DNA from: Uranotaenia lowii
Lineage: Eukaryota; Arthropoda; Insecta; Diptera; Culicidae
Direction: 5' to 3'
NCBI RefSeq assembly: GCF_029784155.1
Contig: NC_073691.1
Location: 22,839,453 to 22,903,452, forward strand
Length of the DNA stretch: 64,000 bases
Part shown: positions 12,020-24,256 of the stretch, in pieces
Layout: each line of letters opens with the position of its first letter
Numbering within the stretch: position 1 is the first letter of the stretch
Position numbers and translations under genes: made by a program
The notes under the pieces: generated by a model
Databases searched by the model: none
Seen by the model: only the letters and a program-made list of their open reading frames with translations
Told to the model about the DNA's origin: nothing

Positions 12020-12200
12020 ATAAAATTTGTACTGAATTTTTAGATAGGATTGAACTTTTGACGGTCGTCATAGAAAACGTACTGAATGTTTTATAGCATC
12101 GAATTTTTGACGGTCGCCATAGAAAAATTCTTCGTAACGAACCATCTCCGAAACTGCTTAGATTGTCTCTTATAAAAATTTTACTCTGGCGACCGTCATA
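12020..12200. repeat. Two ~50-bp direct repeats plus an inverted third motif
   Basis: Two adjacent segments (about 12020-12072 and 12073-12122) share GTACTGAATxTTxxATAG, GAxTTTTGACGGTCG and CATAG. A third copy of GACGGTCGCCA occurs inverted at about 12185-12198 (TGGCGACCGTC). TTTGTACTGAATGTT also occurs at about 11477, just left of the 113-bp inverted repeat. The pieces may belong to one element surrounding that repeat. Confidence 0.6.
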
Positions 12201-13277
12201 AATAGGATGTTCTCAAGAATCAAGTTCAAATTATACATCAAATAATAAATTTTAATCGATGAGTTTAAAAAAGGGTTGGTTTAGCTTCCTTAAAGGGTTT
12301 TTTTTCATCTGTGACTTCACCTTAGGGGCCGATAAACGAGATATCGTAAAGACCTTTGCCAACAATAGATGATGTCGTCGTCTTCGATGGTATTTTTCCA
12401 TGAGACATCAACTCTGACAACTCTTTTCCGATCTTTTATTCACTCATATGGAAGTAAAATTGTGACAAAAGCACAAAAATAAAAGCCAAAACAAAATCAT
12501 ATACAGTTGTCAACTGGTTGAACCCCTTCAATAAAGAAGAAAAGACATCCATCCACGTACATATCGCGAGATAGTAACGTCACCCATCTTTGTTGGGGGA
12601 TGTTTAGGGGAGCTGTTTGATGAACCAAAAGGGTATGTTTATGTATGTCTAAAGTGCAACAATGACATATTCTCGGAATGAGGTTTGTCTGTGTGGAAAA
12701 TAACGAATAACTCCATCCCGGTTAACTGGTTTTTACCCTCACATGGTACTCTAAGAGAGACTGTCGCAGAGCGTGGGCTCAAGATTGATTTATGTGTGTT
12801 TTCAACAAGAAAAGGAGGAAAAAAGGATTTACTTGACGTCGTCTCATCCCCGTGTTCAATTTTTTATTCTAGTATCCTTCTCCAAAGCTGAAGAAGAATG
12901 GAGCAAAGTTTTTTCTACATTTTCCAATGTTTATTCAAAATTTCCCGAGCAACGGGGAGTTTTACTTCGTTCAGTGGAAGCTTTGTTTCGTGGGATATAG
13001 AATCTCACTAGTCTATCGCTGATCCCAGTGGGGGAAAGATTCAAACTAGCGCCTCGGTTTCCTCGAAATTTTCCTTCCATGGTTACTCTCGAGGGTGCAA
13101 ATTCAATTATAATATTTTACTAGCTATGATACATGTTTGAGAAAAAGTATGGATTTCGAATACGTACCAAGTTAAGTGCTTGCACATGGAAAAAAATTCA
13201 TAACAAGTTCGTTCAAACAACTAACTTTTGGTGTACATTAGGCTGATTCTATTTGGGGTCAATATCAATATCTAATC
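12201..13277. other. No gene seen
   Basis: Mixed complexity. Overlapping open frames at 12685-13000 have no recognisable domain. Nothing else is supported. Confidence 0.45.
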
Positions 13278-13478
13278 AATATTTTCGTATAAAAACTGCA
13301 AAAAATCTAAGGTTTTAACCGAATTTGGGCTTTTTGTTTATTTGAACTTTTTCTGAAAATTTGTTTTATTAATTTAATTTTTATTATTTGATAATTTTTT
13401 CAGAAAAAGTCCAAATAAATTAAAAGCCGAAAATTCGGTTAAAACACAGATTTTTAGCAGTACTTGTATGAAAATAAT
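13278..13478. repeat. ~85-bp imperfect inverted repeat
   Basis: The left arm contains TATTTTCGTAT, AAAAAATCTAAGGTTTTAACC, GAATTTGGGCTTTT and GAACTTTTTCTGAAAA. The right arm (about 13393-13478) contains their reverse complements TTTTCAGAAAAAGTCC, AAAAGCCGAAAATTCGG, TTAAAACACAGATTTTT and GTATGAAAATA. The AT-only centre is about 30 bp. It is probably an old hairpin MITE. Confidence 0.75.
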
Positions 13479-14969
13479 GTCTAGGTAGATATAAGTTCAA
13501 ACATGGTTGGCTCATATGCCGTTGCAGAGATAAAACATTCAAAATTTGTGAATTTTCCAAGTGGATTTCTTCACAGTTTTTATACTTAATCCTCTCTAGA
13601 GTTTCAAATAGCACTATCGGAAGTTTAAAGACTTGAAACTTTCTTCAGGGACATTCAAAACAGCAAATTTCATCTGGTTCTCCATTATTTTTCAGAATCA
13701 TTTCAAGACTGAGTTAGTGTTAATTTGACACTCCTCGCTAAAAATAGGTATATTTACATTATATTTTTTCTCGATCGATTTGTACAAAACTGTTTTTTAA
13801 TATCTTGTTACGTAACTCATATCTCATATTCAGACATTTATCAGTTTCAATGATTTAGTTTTTGGGTATTTTCGACGAAGAAAAAAAATTGTAAGGTGCT
13901 CAAAGTGTATAAAAAATGATCAAGTTTGTTTTGCTTACTTGAGAAAAAACTGAAATTAAATTTTGTCAAAGCTGTGGACTGTATTTTTGGCGATCTACGT
14001 TACATTGAACTTCCGGATGCACTTCAGAAAGAAAAACTCTTAATCGTTTAGCACTACAATTTAATCTTTACTATTCTAAAAATTTCTCTTCTGTTCATTT
14101 TGGAAGGTCACTAGGAATCGCAGCAGGCCTTGCTCGGGACCGGACGCGAGCTTTCAATCAGCGTGTTCGTTGTTTCGATTATATTGAAGTATCTGGAAAA
14201 ATCATTTTGCTCCGGTTATAGATAAATTAAAATTTCAGAATGGCAATTAAGAATGGTGATTAGTGAAATTGTGTATTTTTTCATGTTTAGTATAGAAATT
14301 AGATGATTCTGAAATTCCTCTGCACAATAGCCAAGCTGGGAGGACTTGGAAAATTGAACGGGCATTCGAATTCAAAACCGGGAAAACATTTTTCAGGATT
14401 CCTTATGATTCGGAAGATTCTTGCACTGAAAGCTAAGTGGATATCTGTATCTGAATGTTGTAAATACATATATTATCGTTCTTTAAATTGTACCTAAAAC
14501 TCCTTCGCCTTAGAAGATACAAAATTTACTTGAAGACAAATGGGATTTTTTTCTTCACTCTTACTAGTACATTTTCCGTTATTTCTGGACTGCTGCGATT
14601 GCATGTAAAACTATGTTTATGCTTACAAAGCTACACTGTATCAAAAAATGGTCCGTACAGCACGTACCTTGAAATCCAAACAATCAAAAAGTGCTTTTTT
14701 TCAGTCAATTAAAAATACTACAATTACATCATTCGCTTCAGAAACTAGTCCTTTTTGTAAATCAGTATTAAAAATGTTTATAAATTAATCCTTAAAAATA
14801 ATCCAATTCATTTTGTATAGAAAGTCCCAAAATCGACGTCAAAAAATTGTACGTACACTGAGGCCTTTGTCAAATATTAGTCAAGTAAACAGTTATGTGT
14901 CAGTCTGTCCAACGCAGAAACGTGAATTGAATCTCAGCAAAGACAATTTCCAGTGGTCTGAGCTATAAA
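13479..14969. other. No gene seen
   Basis: AT-rich sequence with many stops. A short GC-richer patch near 14115-14160 (GCAGGCCTTGCTCGGGACC) has no identifiable function. The small frames at 14303-14712 are not recognisable. Confidence 0.45.
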
Positions 14970-15740
14970 TACCGTAAAATGAACTTTATTTAGCATAAAT
15001 CAATAGATTTTTGTGTCCAGGCTTCCAGGGTTCGTCCATAAAAAAAGTAAAGATGCAATATTCAAGAACTTTTGAATTCATTTAGGGTCCCCGAAGAAAT
15101 TTTTGTATTTTGAAGCTTCTGAAAAAAGTTGCAAGCCTTCAAACTTGCAATGGTGTCAAAATGACACCCTAATGCGGATGGGGGTTAATTGCATTTCGAA
15201 TATTTTGGAAGAGTTGCTTTTTTGTAACACTTTAAAATTTTAAAATAATTACTGAGGTAAGGAGTATAAAGAATGATCATGGATAGCTGAATATTCAAAC
15301 GACATTAGGGGCTATAACAAAATGTTTGTTACAATACCAGATTTCATGTTTCGGGGTAATTTTGATAATTTTGATAAAATTGCCACAGAATGAAAAAATA
15401 ACACAAAAATTATACCTATACAAAGGAAAAATGTTAAACTTTCACATAAAACAACCCATTTGCTTCTAAATGTGATCATTATATCAGGAGAGGTGTTATT
15501 TAGTGAGTTTTCGAAAAAACCAGATATTTTAAAATTTCAAAATTACATTTTAAATAACTTAAAAAATCTCCAACTTCAAACTAAATTTAGCCTAATTAAA
15601 TTCAATTTATAGGCTTTCAAATGTAGAAATCAGTTTTCAGATATTTTAACTTCAGACTTAGATAATGATGATGATTATCTGTGAAAATTTTATTTTGAGC
15701 AAAGCTACCACGGTGATCAAAGTTCCCCCAGTTTATGGTA
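14970..15740. mobile_element. Small TIR element, TACCGTAAAA-type ends (copy A)
   Basis: The left end is TACCGTAAAATGAACTTT (14970). The right end, read in reverse, is TACCATAAACTGGGGGAACT followed by TTGATC (from 15740). The ends are therefore inverted repeats, allowing a four-base gap. A flanking TA on both sides is compatible with a TA target duplication, but TA is also part of the end sequence. Internal segments recur at 47580-47913 (GCTTCTAAATG, AATAGGCTTTCAAA.GTAGAAA, GATCAAAGTT) and at 26850-27010, so this is a dispersed family. It is non-coding, with no transposase. Confidence 0.65.
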
Positions 15741-15954
15741 CGTAAACTGATAAAAAATATTCACACGTTTGGAAACAATGACTTGAGTTAATATTAATTT
15801 TTGATTCAAAAGTTTCGCGTAGGAGATTAGGCGTTTAGTTATGTATGATTAACAAACCCTTTATCAATAAATAATTTTATAGATTCATAGATTTCAACTA
15901 TTCTAACTCTTATCCACCACATTTGCTCCCTTCTCTACAATCTAATTGATTCTT

Positions 15955-16440
15955 TCCTCAGGACTTTTAAATTTTTGAACCTTGATTCCCGATTTCCGAA
16001 CTTTGACCCTAAAACCTTGACATTTGACGCTTTAACTCTTGCACAAGCGACGCTCAGTTTTCAAATTTTGAACCCCAACATTTGACTTTTAAATCGTAGC
16101 CTATGGCACAAAAAACCTTGAATTCCAATTCTTGATCGCTTGATTATTCAACCAATGACTCCTAAATTTCAATTATTGAGTCTCAACTTTTGACTTTAAT
16201 CATTTGGTCTAGTCACTAGACTCTAAACTGTTGAACCTCAAACTCTTGATTTGAAATTTTCGACTCAATAACCTTATTTCTTAAACAAAAGACTCGTGGC
16301 CTATGAGAATAGACTCTAAACTTTTGAATTTGACTCTCGATTTCCAATGCTCGACTCTAGAAGCTTAACATATGGATATGACTCTTTTCGCACCAATGAC
16401 TTTCAACTTTCCATTATTGAATCTCAACTCTTAACTTTTG
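15955..16440 (+). repeat. Degenerate ~12-20 bp minisatellite (TTTGACTCT/AAACTTTTGAA)n
   Basis: Quasi-periodic sequence in which short words such as TTTTGAAC, CTTGACTC, AACTCTTGA, GACTCTAAAC and TTTCAACTTTTGACT recur over roughly 480 bp without exact copies. The bias towards GACTC/TTGA words is clear compared with the flanks, but the unit is too diverged to define. It may be an ancient tandem array. Confidence 0.55.
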
Positions 16441-18511
16441 GGTAGGGTGGTCTAACCGGCTAACCTGGTGGCTTGATTGCAACAATTTCAACCAGAGGCA
16501 ATTTTTAGATAACTCTTAAAATGATTTCTGACACTCGCAAATGTCAATCAAAGGAACCTTTGGTAGCATTAAAAATTATGGTTTTGCATAAAATGCAGAG
16601 GACTCAGCATAATCCTTGCTGAAATTTATCCTGAATCTGCAGTATGACAACAAAAGATGTGTTAGGAAATCAAAATGTTACCCTGTTTCAGGTGTGTTCT
16701 GGGGGAAAGTCTTTAATTTCGGAGCCCTCTCTGACGTTCTGGTACCAAAGTTTTAGTACGGTGCGTTTGCTAGCAATTGGACAGCTGGTTCAGTTCCATG
16801 AGCGGTTGTAATGGCCTTTGGGGAGGTTAGACGTAACGTTAGAAAATCTCAAAACTCAAGAGATGGTCAGGCAAAACAAAAATTCAGAAACCTGTGATAG
16901 AATACATGTTTGCACTGGCAGATTACCATCTTAGATATTCAAACTAACACGAACCCATCGGCCAAATTTTGGATTAGATTCTTTTTTAAGCACAAAACTT
17001 GTCTCATTAAATTTGAGCCAATTGATTTTTAAAAAGTTTTTTCAAGGCGATTTAGCTTTGGAAAAAAAGAACTTCAATAAAATAGAGTTGGTATATTCTT
17101 CTTCAAAAAAAAATGATATGAATTAGCAACGGTAAGTCAAACAACATTAAAGTAAATATTTGAACTGTTAGAGCAAATTCACTCTTGTTGGGAAAAAGTG
17201 GTTGAAATTTTGACACTTGTTACACACATGTTGCAACATTTACCATGATTTTTTCACAGCACTGTTTCTGTTGTAAAAAATCTGAAGTCCAAACTGAATT
17301 GAAGATCTTGAAAATGTGCAGTGCATAGTGAAGTTTTCAGTTTGTGCTACAAGTGTCAAAATTTCTACCACTTTTTCCCAACACCAGTGAACTTGCTCTC
17401 ATGAGAAGGGGCGAGTTGGCCTTGGTCGAGTGCGGTCGCGTTTATTTTCTCCGCGTTAGTTTTATTTTTCATTTGCGTGTTTATGTGAAGAGAAAATTTA
17501 TTGATTGAAACAAATCATCGAATTTTGAAAGATTTTTTTAATCAGTAGAAGAAGAACGTTAACATGTAATAGTAGATTCCAGTATAAACTTAAAAATCTG
17601 TCAGTTCGTTTGAGACACATTGCACGTGCTTGTACTGCTCACAGGCGATTTTTATCTTTAACTTTTCAACGAAAAAAAGAGAACAGAGTTTTTTTTAACA
17701 TGTTTTATATAATTTCGAAAATCAAATTTTCTGTTGGAAAAATGTAAATGTTGACAAATTTTTTTTTTAAATATATGGTTTGATTTGTTTTGGAATATTT
17801 GTTAGTAAGTTTTGAAGGAAACGAATACTGCCATATGTTGTAGAAATAAGAATTTGTTTACATCCAATGCACAGTGGTCCAGACATGAAATTTAGCGGAA
17901 AACAACTTGAGGCGGTCATTTTGACTGGAATAATTTAAGGGTTGTTCATAAGATTTCAGAGATTCGAAAAATTATTCCTTACTGTGATTAGATAGAGGCC
18001 TACATTATTTGACAATATTTAAGAACATAATTAAATAACCTCTTTCGATGACAGGAATCATCCATCTCATAAACTGGAAGTTTTGTGAAAATCGGTTTTT
18101 TCATGATGTTATTTTATCAAAATCATTTATTCATCATAATTTTAGAAAATTATAGTGCGTTTTGTTTTCAAGTTATGAGGCAATATGTGTTGAAAACTGA
18201 TTCTTTCAGAGCTTCAATAACTCCAAATGGAGCAAGCCGAAAATTTCCCTTCCCGTCAAAGAAAGGGGGTTCCTCATCCAAAAAAAAAACAAGATAAACT
18301 GTATCAGGAAACACACAGGGTGATTAGAATCGAATAACAAACAAACAACATGCGATTATTTATAATATATTACGGTTGCTCTCATTTATTTTTACTGAGG
18401 AGCTGCTTCACAAAGCATTCTTTTTTGTTAAAATTGATAAATATTCAATAAAAATAAGCCTGGATGTTTCCTGATAAGGTTTTTCTTGTGTTTTCTTTAT
18501 ATTAGTCTAGC
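16441..18511. other. No gene seen; one transposon-end motif
   Basis: AT-rich and unassigned. TGCACAGTGGTCC at 17868-17880 resembles the ends of the short element proposed at 45752-46246. A higher-complexity patch at about 17400-17480 holds no recognisable gene. The near-poly(Lys/Ser) short frame at 18085-18297 is treated as chance. Confidence 0.45.
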
Positions 18512-20058
18512 AGACCCGGTGTGCGTTGCAACACCTTCCAAAAAGAAATGAAATTTTAAGAAATTATTAAAATTTTGTTTTTTTCTGGAATCATAATTGC
18601 TCGGTTTATGCCAAAAAACTTGTATGAAGCACCGCTTTCCCCTTCTCAACCACAAAAGCTGGAAGGAGGAAGGGATCCAATTTTTTTGTAATCAAAAACT
18701 GTTATATCAAATTTGGTTACATTGGATGATAAGTTTTAAGCGATACAACAACATTTATATGGAACCCTCTCCGTTCCTCACCTCTCCACACTGCAAAGCA
18801 GAAGGGTCTGTAAATTCCATAGAAACATATCTTGTACTCAAAAACCTTACCAGGTAAAATTTAATTTTTTGTTGATTACTTCTAAACCAAGAAAATTGTA
18901 TTGGCCCTCCGTCCCATTTCTTATTTTCTCACTGAAAAAAATGGTATTTCAAATAAGCATAGAACCATAATTCGAACCCAAATGATTTCTCATGTCATAT
19001 TTGGTTCTATTTGTCTGATAAGATCTTGGTTTATGCAAAACAATTTTATTTGAGTTCCCCTCTTTCCTAACTTTATCCCCAACTGAAGGAGAAAGGAGTC
19101 TGGAATAAGCATATCACCATGCATCGACTCCAAATGCCCTCCCATATCAAATTTGTTTCCATTTTCCCGATTAGTTCTCGAGTTATGCGAAAAATTGCAA
19201 CGAAGCCCCCTTCTCTCCTTCAAATTACTCCACTGGAAGGAGGCAATAGTATCAAATATTAATAGAAACATTCCTCGTAACTACTCAAATACCTTACCAA
19301 GCAAAATTTGGTTCCATTTGCTGGATAAGCTCTCGAGTTATGTAAAAAATTGTATGAGTACACCCTCCCACATTAAAATTTTCCCACAGGAAGAACAGAG
19401 GGTTTTCAAAATATCATAGAGACATTTCGTATTCGTATTTGTATTCATATACCTTCCCACGCCAAATTTAGATCCATATGCTTCAAAAATTTTTCCAATT
19501 TTGCTGGAAAATGTAAAGGAGCCCCTTCTCCTCTTTCTATCTCTCCACAAAACACCCTCTCTCCAAATACCCAAATACTTCTCCCAGCCAAATTTTGTTC
19601 CATTTGCTCGAATAGTTCTCAAGTTATGCAATAAAAAATGTATAGAAGTCCCTCCCCCTTCTTGCCTATACCCCCACTGAAAAAGCGAGGGGTCAAAAAT
19701 AACCATTGAAACATTTCTTGTGTTTTAATGCCCTCTCATGCCGAATTTGGTTCCAATATCTTGATCAGTTCTCGAGTTATGTGAAAAATTGTAAGGTGTG
19801 CCCCCTGCCCCTACCTATCACCCCACTGAAAAAAAGGAGGGGTATCTAATATTGTTAGAAACATTCCTCGTACCCAAATACCATCGCATGCCAAATTTGA
19901 TACCATTTGTTTGATTGGTTCTCGAGTTATGCAAACAGTTGTCTTTTGTTTGGGAGGTCGTTCTTTGACGGAAATTGAAATTATGAGACGATACTAAAAC
20001 AGAATTTTTTTTTATAGAAATCGGAAGAAATTTAGCTGTGTTGCAACAGCGCGCATGA
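18512..20058 (+). repeat. Block of ~150-bp diverged tandem repeats with GTTGCAAC-bearing flanks
   Basis: About eight to nine diverged units are marked by TTTGGTTCCATTTGCTxGAT followed by AGTTCTCGAGTTATGxxAAA and ATTGTA. Unit anchors lie near 18713, 19000, 19150, 19308, 19467, 19592, 19746 and 19897, at spacings of about 150-160 bp. Each is followed by a CCCCCT-rich segment and CACTGAAAAAxxAGG. The block is preceded by CCCGGTGTGCGTTGCAACAC (18514) and followed by TGTGTTGCAACAGCGCGCAT (about 20036), which may mark element ends. Many short frames run through it but none codes for a known protein. Single units of the same family occur reversed at about 61360-61660. Confidence 0.75.
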
Positions 20059-22681
20059 GTTAATTCACATCACGAAATTTGATTTTTTGGAAAATTTTCT
20101 AAAAGAAATATGCTCTGAAAGCTGTTTGACCATCCTGATGGTCGATAGTTATTAGTTCATTATTTTCAAATAAAAAATCATAAATATTGAAATAAAAATT
20201 GAGACATTTTTTTGGTGAATCTTTAGAAAATGATTGTGAGAATCAGAAGTACTTTCAACCTATCATTTGGATCAATATGTGATCTGTTGATGAAAATAAA
20301 CAAATAACCTATAGTTTTCTAATATGTTGCTACTCAAGTGCCAGTCAACATAAGGAAAAAGTTAGGAAAAGATACTGAAAATTTATGATTGTACATGTTG
20401 GAGTAACAAAATATCGCTTTTGAAAGTGTGCATAAAATTTGAAGGCTTCAAAGAATGATTCAGAACAACTTGAAATTTTGTGACGTGAATTCAGTCATTA
20501 ACCTGTTTTTATATGTATATGGCTTGAAAAAATCTAGTTTTATATATTTTTAAAAATTTATTTTTCAATTAACGCTTAACATTTTTTTTATTATGATATC
20601 TTATAACATTACATCGTAGATATCTAAGATTGTTACTAGTATTTGGTAGTGATTTGCCAAGAAATTATTAAGGCGCTGCCATATTCTTGCTATAAATTTG
20701 AAATTTTGTGATTTCGAGATTTTAAATCTAAATTCTTAAAGAATGAGTTGCACTGTTTGTGAAGAAGGTTTGATTATATTTCAACGATGTTTGCTCAAAG
20801 CGTTTTCTCCTTCCTGAACAAGAAAACATCATTAGTCTTCGAGCTTTATTAACAGAAATCAGTAGGAAGCCTTCGGTCAAGTTGAAAATGTATGCTTCTG
20901 GTTGCTTCCGTCTGGGATCATTCCAGACAAACTACCAAAAAGCAAACACAAAAATAGGCAAAATTCTAGAAAACTCCACCAACCAGAAAAAAATGAGACT
21001 GACCGTTTGTTTGCGAACGTTAATTAATTTGGTGTCCTTCCTATCGAAAATGGAGAAACCAGACAGAACAATCAGAAAGCCTGAAAGCGTTTGTTCAGGA
21101 TTCCTGCTAAAAATTGGTCGGCGCGGGAAATGAATAATGTGTACATATTCATTCAATCCTTCTGATTGGAAAGAGAGAGAGAGGACGAAGAAATCCTATC
21201 AATTACCAGTTTGCCTGATTCGCGTGTTTTTTTTTTTCTGGGCGGCTCTTATCCAGAAAATTGATTTTGTGGGTGGGCGTGATTGACATTGTTTCTGAAG
21301 GGGTTTTTTCCAACTTGGGTTGGCGTTTTTTTATAGAAACACGTGTAGTCTAAAAATTAGCTTTTAAATTATTAGGATTTTATCTTATTACTGTTTTAAA
21401 AAGGCCACGTTCAAGAATCACAAAACCTCAGTCGATTTTGTCAATTTAGCAGATTGACTTTTCGACTTTGAGAAACCAAAAATCTCTGGATTCTAAAAAG
21501 CAAAATCCTTTGTGTCAGCTTTTGTGTCAAAAAGCGTTTCCATTCAGTCACTGAAGTTAGCTCGAAACGCCATTGGACATTTGATTTGATTCGCCTGAAT
21601 TAAGGCGTAAATCATCTTAAATCGATCATCGTCTGTCGGGCGCAGATTACTGGTACAGGAAAGATGAGAAAAAGGCATCAACGCCGCAACCACAAACAAG
21701 TCCTGTTAAGTCCCTGTCGATTGGCGTGGTCCTGATACTGATGGCCAATCAGCACTTTTCTTCAGCTCGACGGATGAATTCCCGGCAAAAATGCGGGTGA
21801 AAAAAAGCGTAAATTCCTTGCTGCAACAACAACGGATCAGGAACAAAAAAAAAATCCAAGAATCGAGTCTCATGTTATATGATACATTGAAGTGGAAGCC
21901 AGCGAAAAGAGCGAAAAATGTGGCACCCCTTCCATGGACGAGCTCGATTGAGTTAGATGTTGTTTGAGATTTTTCCGGCTGCTATTCGTGCCGGGAATTT
22001 TCCATCCAACATCCCGTTGCGTTTTGATATCGACAACAACAAAAACAACAAACCACCACAACGCGAAAGATTGCGGCGGAAGGGTAGAAAAAGCTTCTCC
22101 GATAACACAAAGAATTCCACATGGCGATCCTGCCAATTCCAGGAACGGCGGAAAATTTGAAATCAATCTGACAACACTGACACGTTGCACACGTGTATTT
22201 GTGTGGAACGGAATCACACCGATGTTGTTCTCATTCAGACTTCCAATTTCCGATTCCGGATCTCTTCGAACAGGTGAATCCGTTCAAGTATTTTTGATGA
22301 AAAAAAAAAGAAAACCAGAAGTCACTCTGCGAGTGATCTTGCGTGACACAACTTTGGAAAACACGAACCAACATCGGTTGGCGATTGGATTTTTTTTTTG
22401 TTTTCCGGAAGTGAAATCAATTGATTGATTGATGGCGCTGGAAACAGTTGGTCGGATTCAGTTCGTTTTCGTCAACTTTTTTGTATGTCTGCATATACCT
22501 TTCAAGAGGGAATCGATTGTGGATCTCCGTTTGAATTTTCACAGAATCTCAAGGTCGATCCTTTTTTGTAACAGTAAGTTTTGGAAGCCTTGTATCGAAT
22601 TTTGTCATTTTATTCCAAGCTACAGTACGTAATTTTTCATTAATGAACATAAAAAAAAGTGTATACACATATGATAAATAA
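20059..22681. other. No recognised gene; candidate host regulatory or transcribed region at ~21550-22450
   Basis: From 20059 to about 21550 the sequence is AT-rich and featureless. From about 21550 to 22450 it is more complex, with three overlapping open frames (up to 154 codons, 21964-22428, plus strand). None shows a recognisable domain, and frames are open on both strands, so I do not call a gene. A short GA tract (GAAAGAGAGAGAGAGGACG) lies at about 21170-21186. Confidence 0.45.
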
Positions 22682-24256
22682 ATTGACAATTTTGACAATT
22701 TTGGCAATATTGGCAATTTTGACCATTTTGACAATTTTGACAATTTTGACAATTTGGACAATTTTGACAAATTTGACAATTTTGACAATTTTGACAATTT
22801 TGACAATTTTGACAATTTTGACAATTTTGACAATTTTGACAATTTTGACAATTTTGACAATTTTGACAATTTTGACAATTTTGACAATTTTGACAATTTT
22901 GACAATTTTGACAATTTTGACAATTTTGACAATTTTGACAATTTTGACAATTTTGACAATTTTGACAATTTTGACAATTTTGACAATTTTGACAATTTTG
23001 ACAATTTTGACAATTTTGACAATTTTGACAATTTTGACAATTTTGACAATTTTGACAATTTTGACAATTTTGACAATTTTGACAATTTTGACAATTTTGA
23101 CAATTTTGACAATTTTGACAATTTTGACAATTTTGACAATTTTGACAATTTTGACAATTTTGACAATTTTGACAATTTTGACAATTTTGACAATTTTGAC
23201 AATTTTGACAATTTTGACAATTTTGACAATTTTGACAATTTTGACAATTTTGACAATTTTGACCATTTTGACAATTTTGACCATTTTGACAATTTTGACA
23301 ATTTTGACAATTTTGACAATTTTGACAATTTTGACAATTTTGACAATTTTGACAATTTTGACAATTTTGACAATTTTGACAATTTTGACAATTTTGACAA
23401 TTTTGACAATTTTGACAATTTTGACAATTTTGACAATTTTGACAATTTTGACAATTTTGACAATTTTGACAATTTTGACAATTTTGACAATTTTGACAAT
23501 TTTGACAATTTTGACAATTTTGACAATTTTGACAATTTTGACAATTTTGACAATTTTGACAATTTTGACAATTTTGACAATTTTGACAATTTTGACAATT
23601 TTGACAATTTTGACAATTTTGACAATTTTGACAATTTTGACAATTTTGACAATTTTGACAATTTTGACAATTTTGACAATTTTGACAATTTTGACAATTT
23701 TGACAATTTTGACAATTTTGACAATTTTGACAATTTTGACAATTTTGACAATTTTGACAATTTTGACAATTTTGACAATTTTGACAATTTTGACAATTTT
23801 GACAATTTTGACAATTTTGACAATTTTGACAATTTTGACAATTTTGACAATTTTGACAATTTTGACAATTTTGACAATTTTGACAATTTTGACAATTTTG
23901 ACAATTTTGACAATTTTGACAGTTTTGACAATTTTGACAATTTTGACAATTTTGACAATTTGACAATTTTGACAATTTTGACAATTTTGACAATTTTGAC
24001 AATTTTGACAATTTTGACAATTTTGACAATTTTGACAATTTTGACAATTTTGACAATTTTGACACTTTTGACAATTTTGACAATCTTGACAATTTTGACA
24101 ATTTTGACAATTTTGACAATTTTGACAATTTTGACAATTTTGACAATTTTGACAATTTTGACAATTTTGACAATTTTGACAATTTTGACAATTTTGACAA
24201 TTTTGACAATTTTGACAATTTTGACACTTTTGACAATTTTGACAATCTTGACAATT
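22682..24256. repeat. 9-bp satellite array B, (AATTTTGAC)n, ~175 copies
   Basis: About 1,575 bp of near-perfect AATTTTGAC units. The left 90 bp is more diverged (TTTTGGCAATATTGGC, GACCATTTTG). Isolated variants are GACC in place of GACA near 23263 and 23281, one AGTTTT near 23922, and a one-base deletion (CAATTTGAC) at about 23957-23964 that shifts the reading phase. Near the right end, GACACTTTTGAC and CAATCTTGAC occur twice with the same spacing. Because the unit is three codons long, five of six frames are open for hundreds of codons (repeats of Thr-Ile-Leu, Asp-Asn-Phe, Ser-Lys-Leu, Gln-Asn-Cys and Val-Lys-Ile). These frames are not genes. Confidence 0.98.

Noticed and set aside
21964..22428. 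154-codon plus-strand frame
   Set aside because: Low-complexity stretches, competing frames on both strands and no recognisable motif; a host exon cannot be excluded but is not supported.
22682..24256. Telomeric or CRISPR-like array
   Set aside because: The 9-bp unit has no spacers and is not a G-rich telomere repeat; it is internal to the window with unique flanks.
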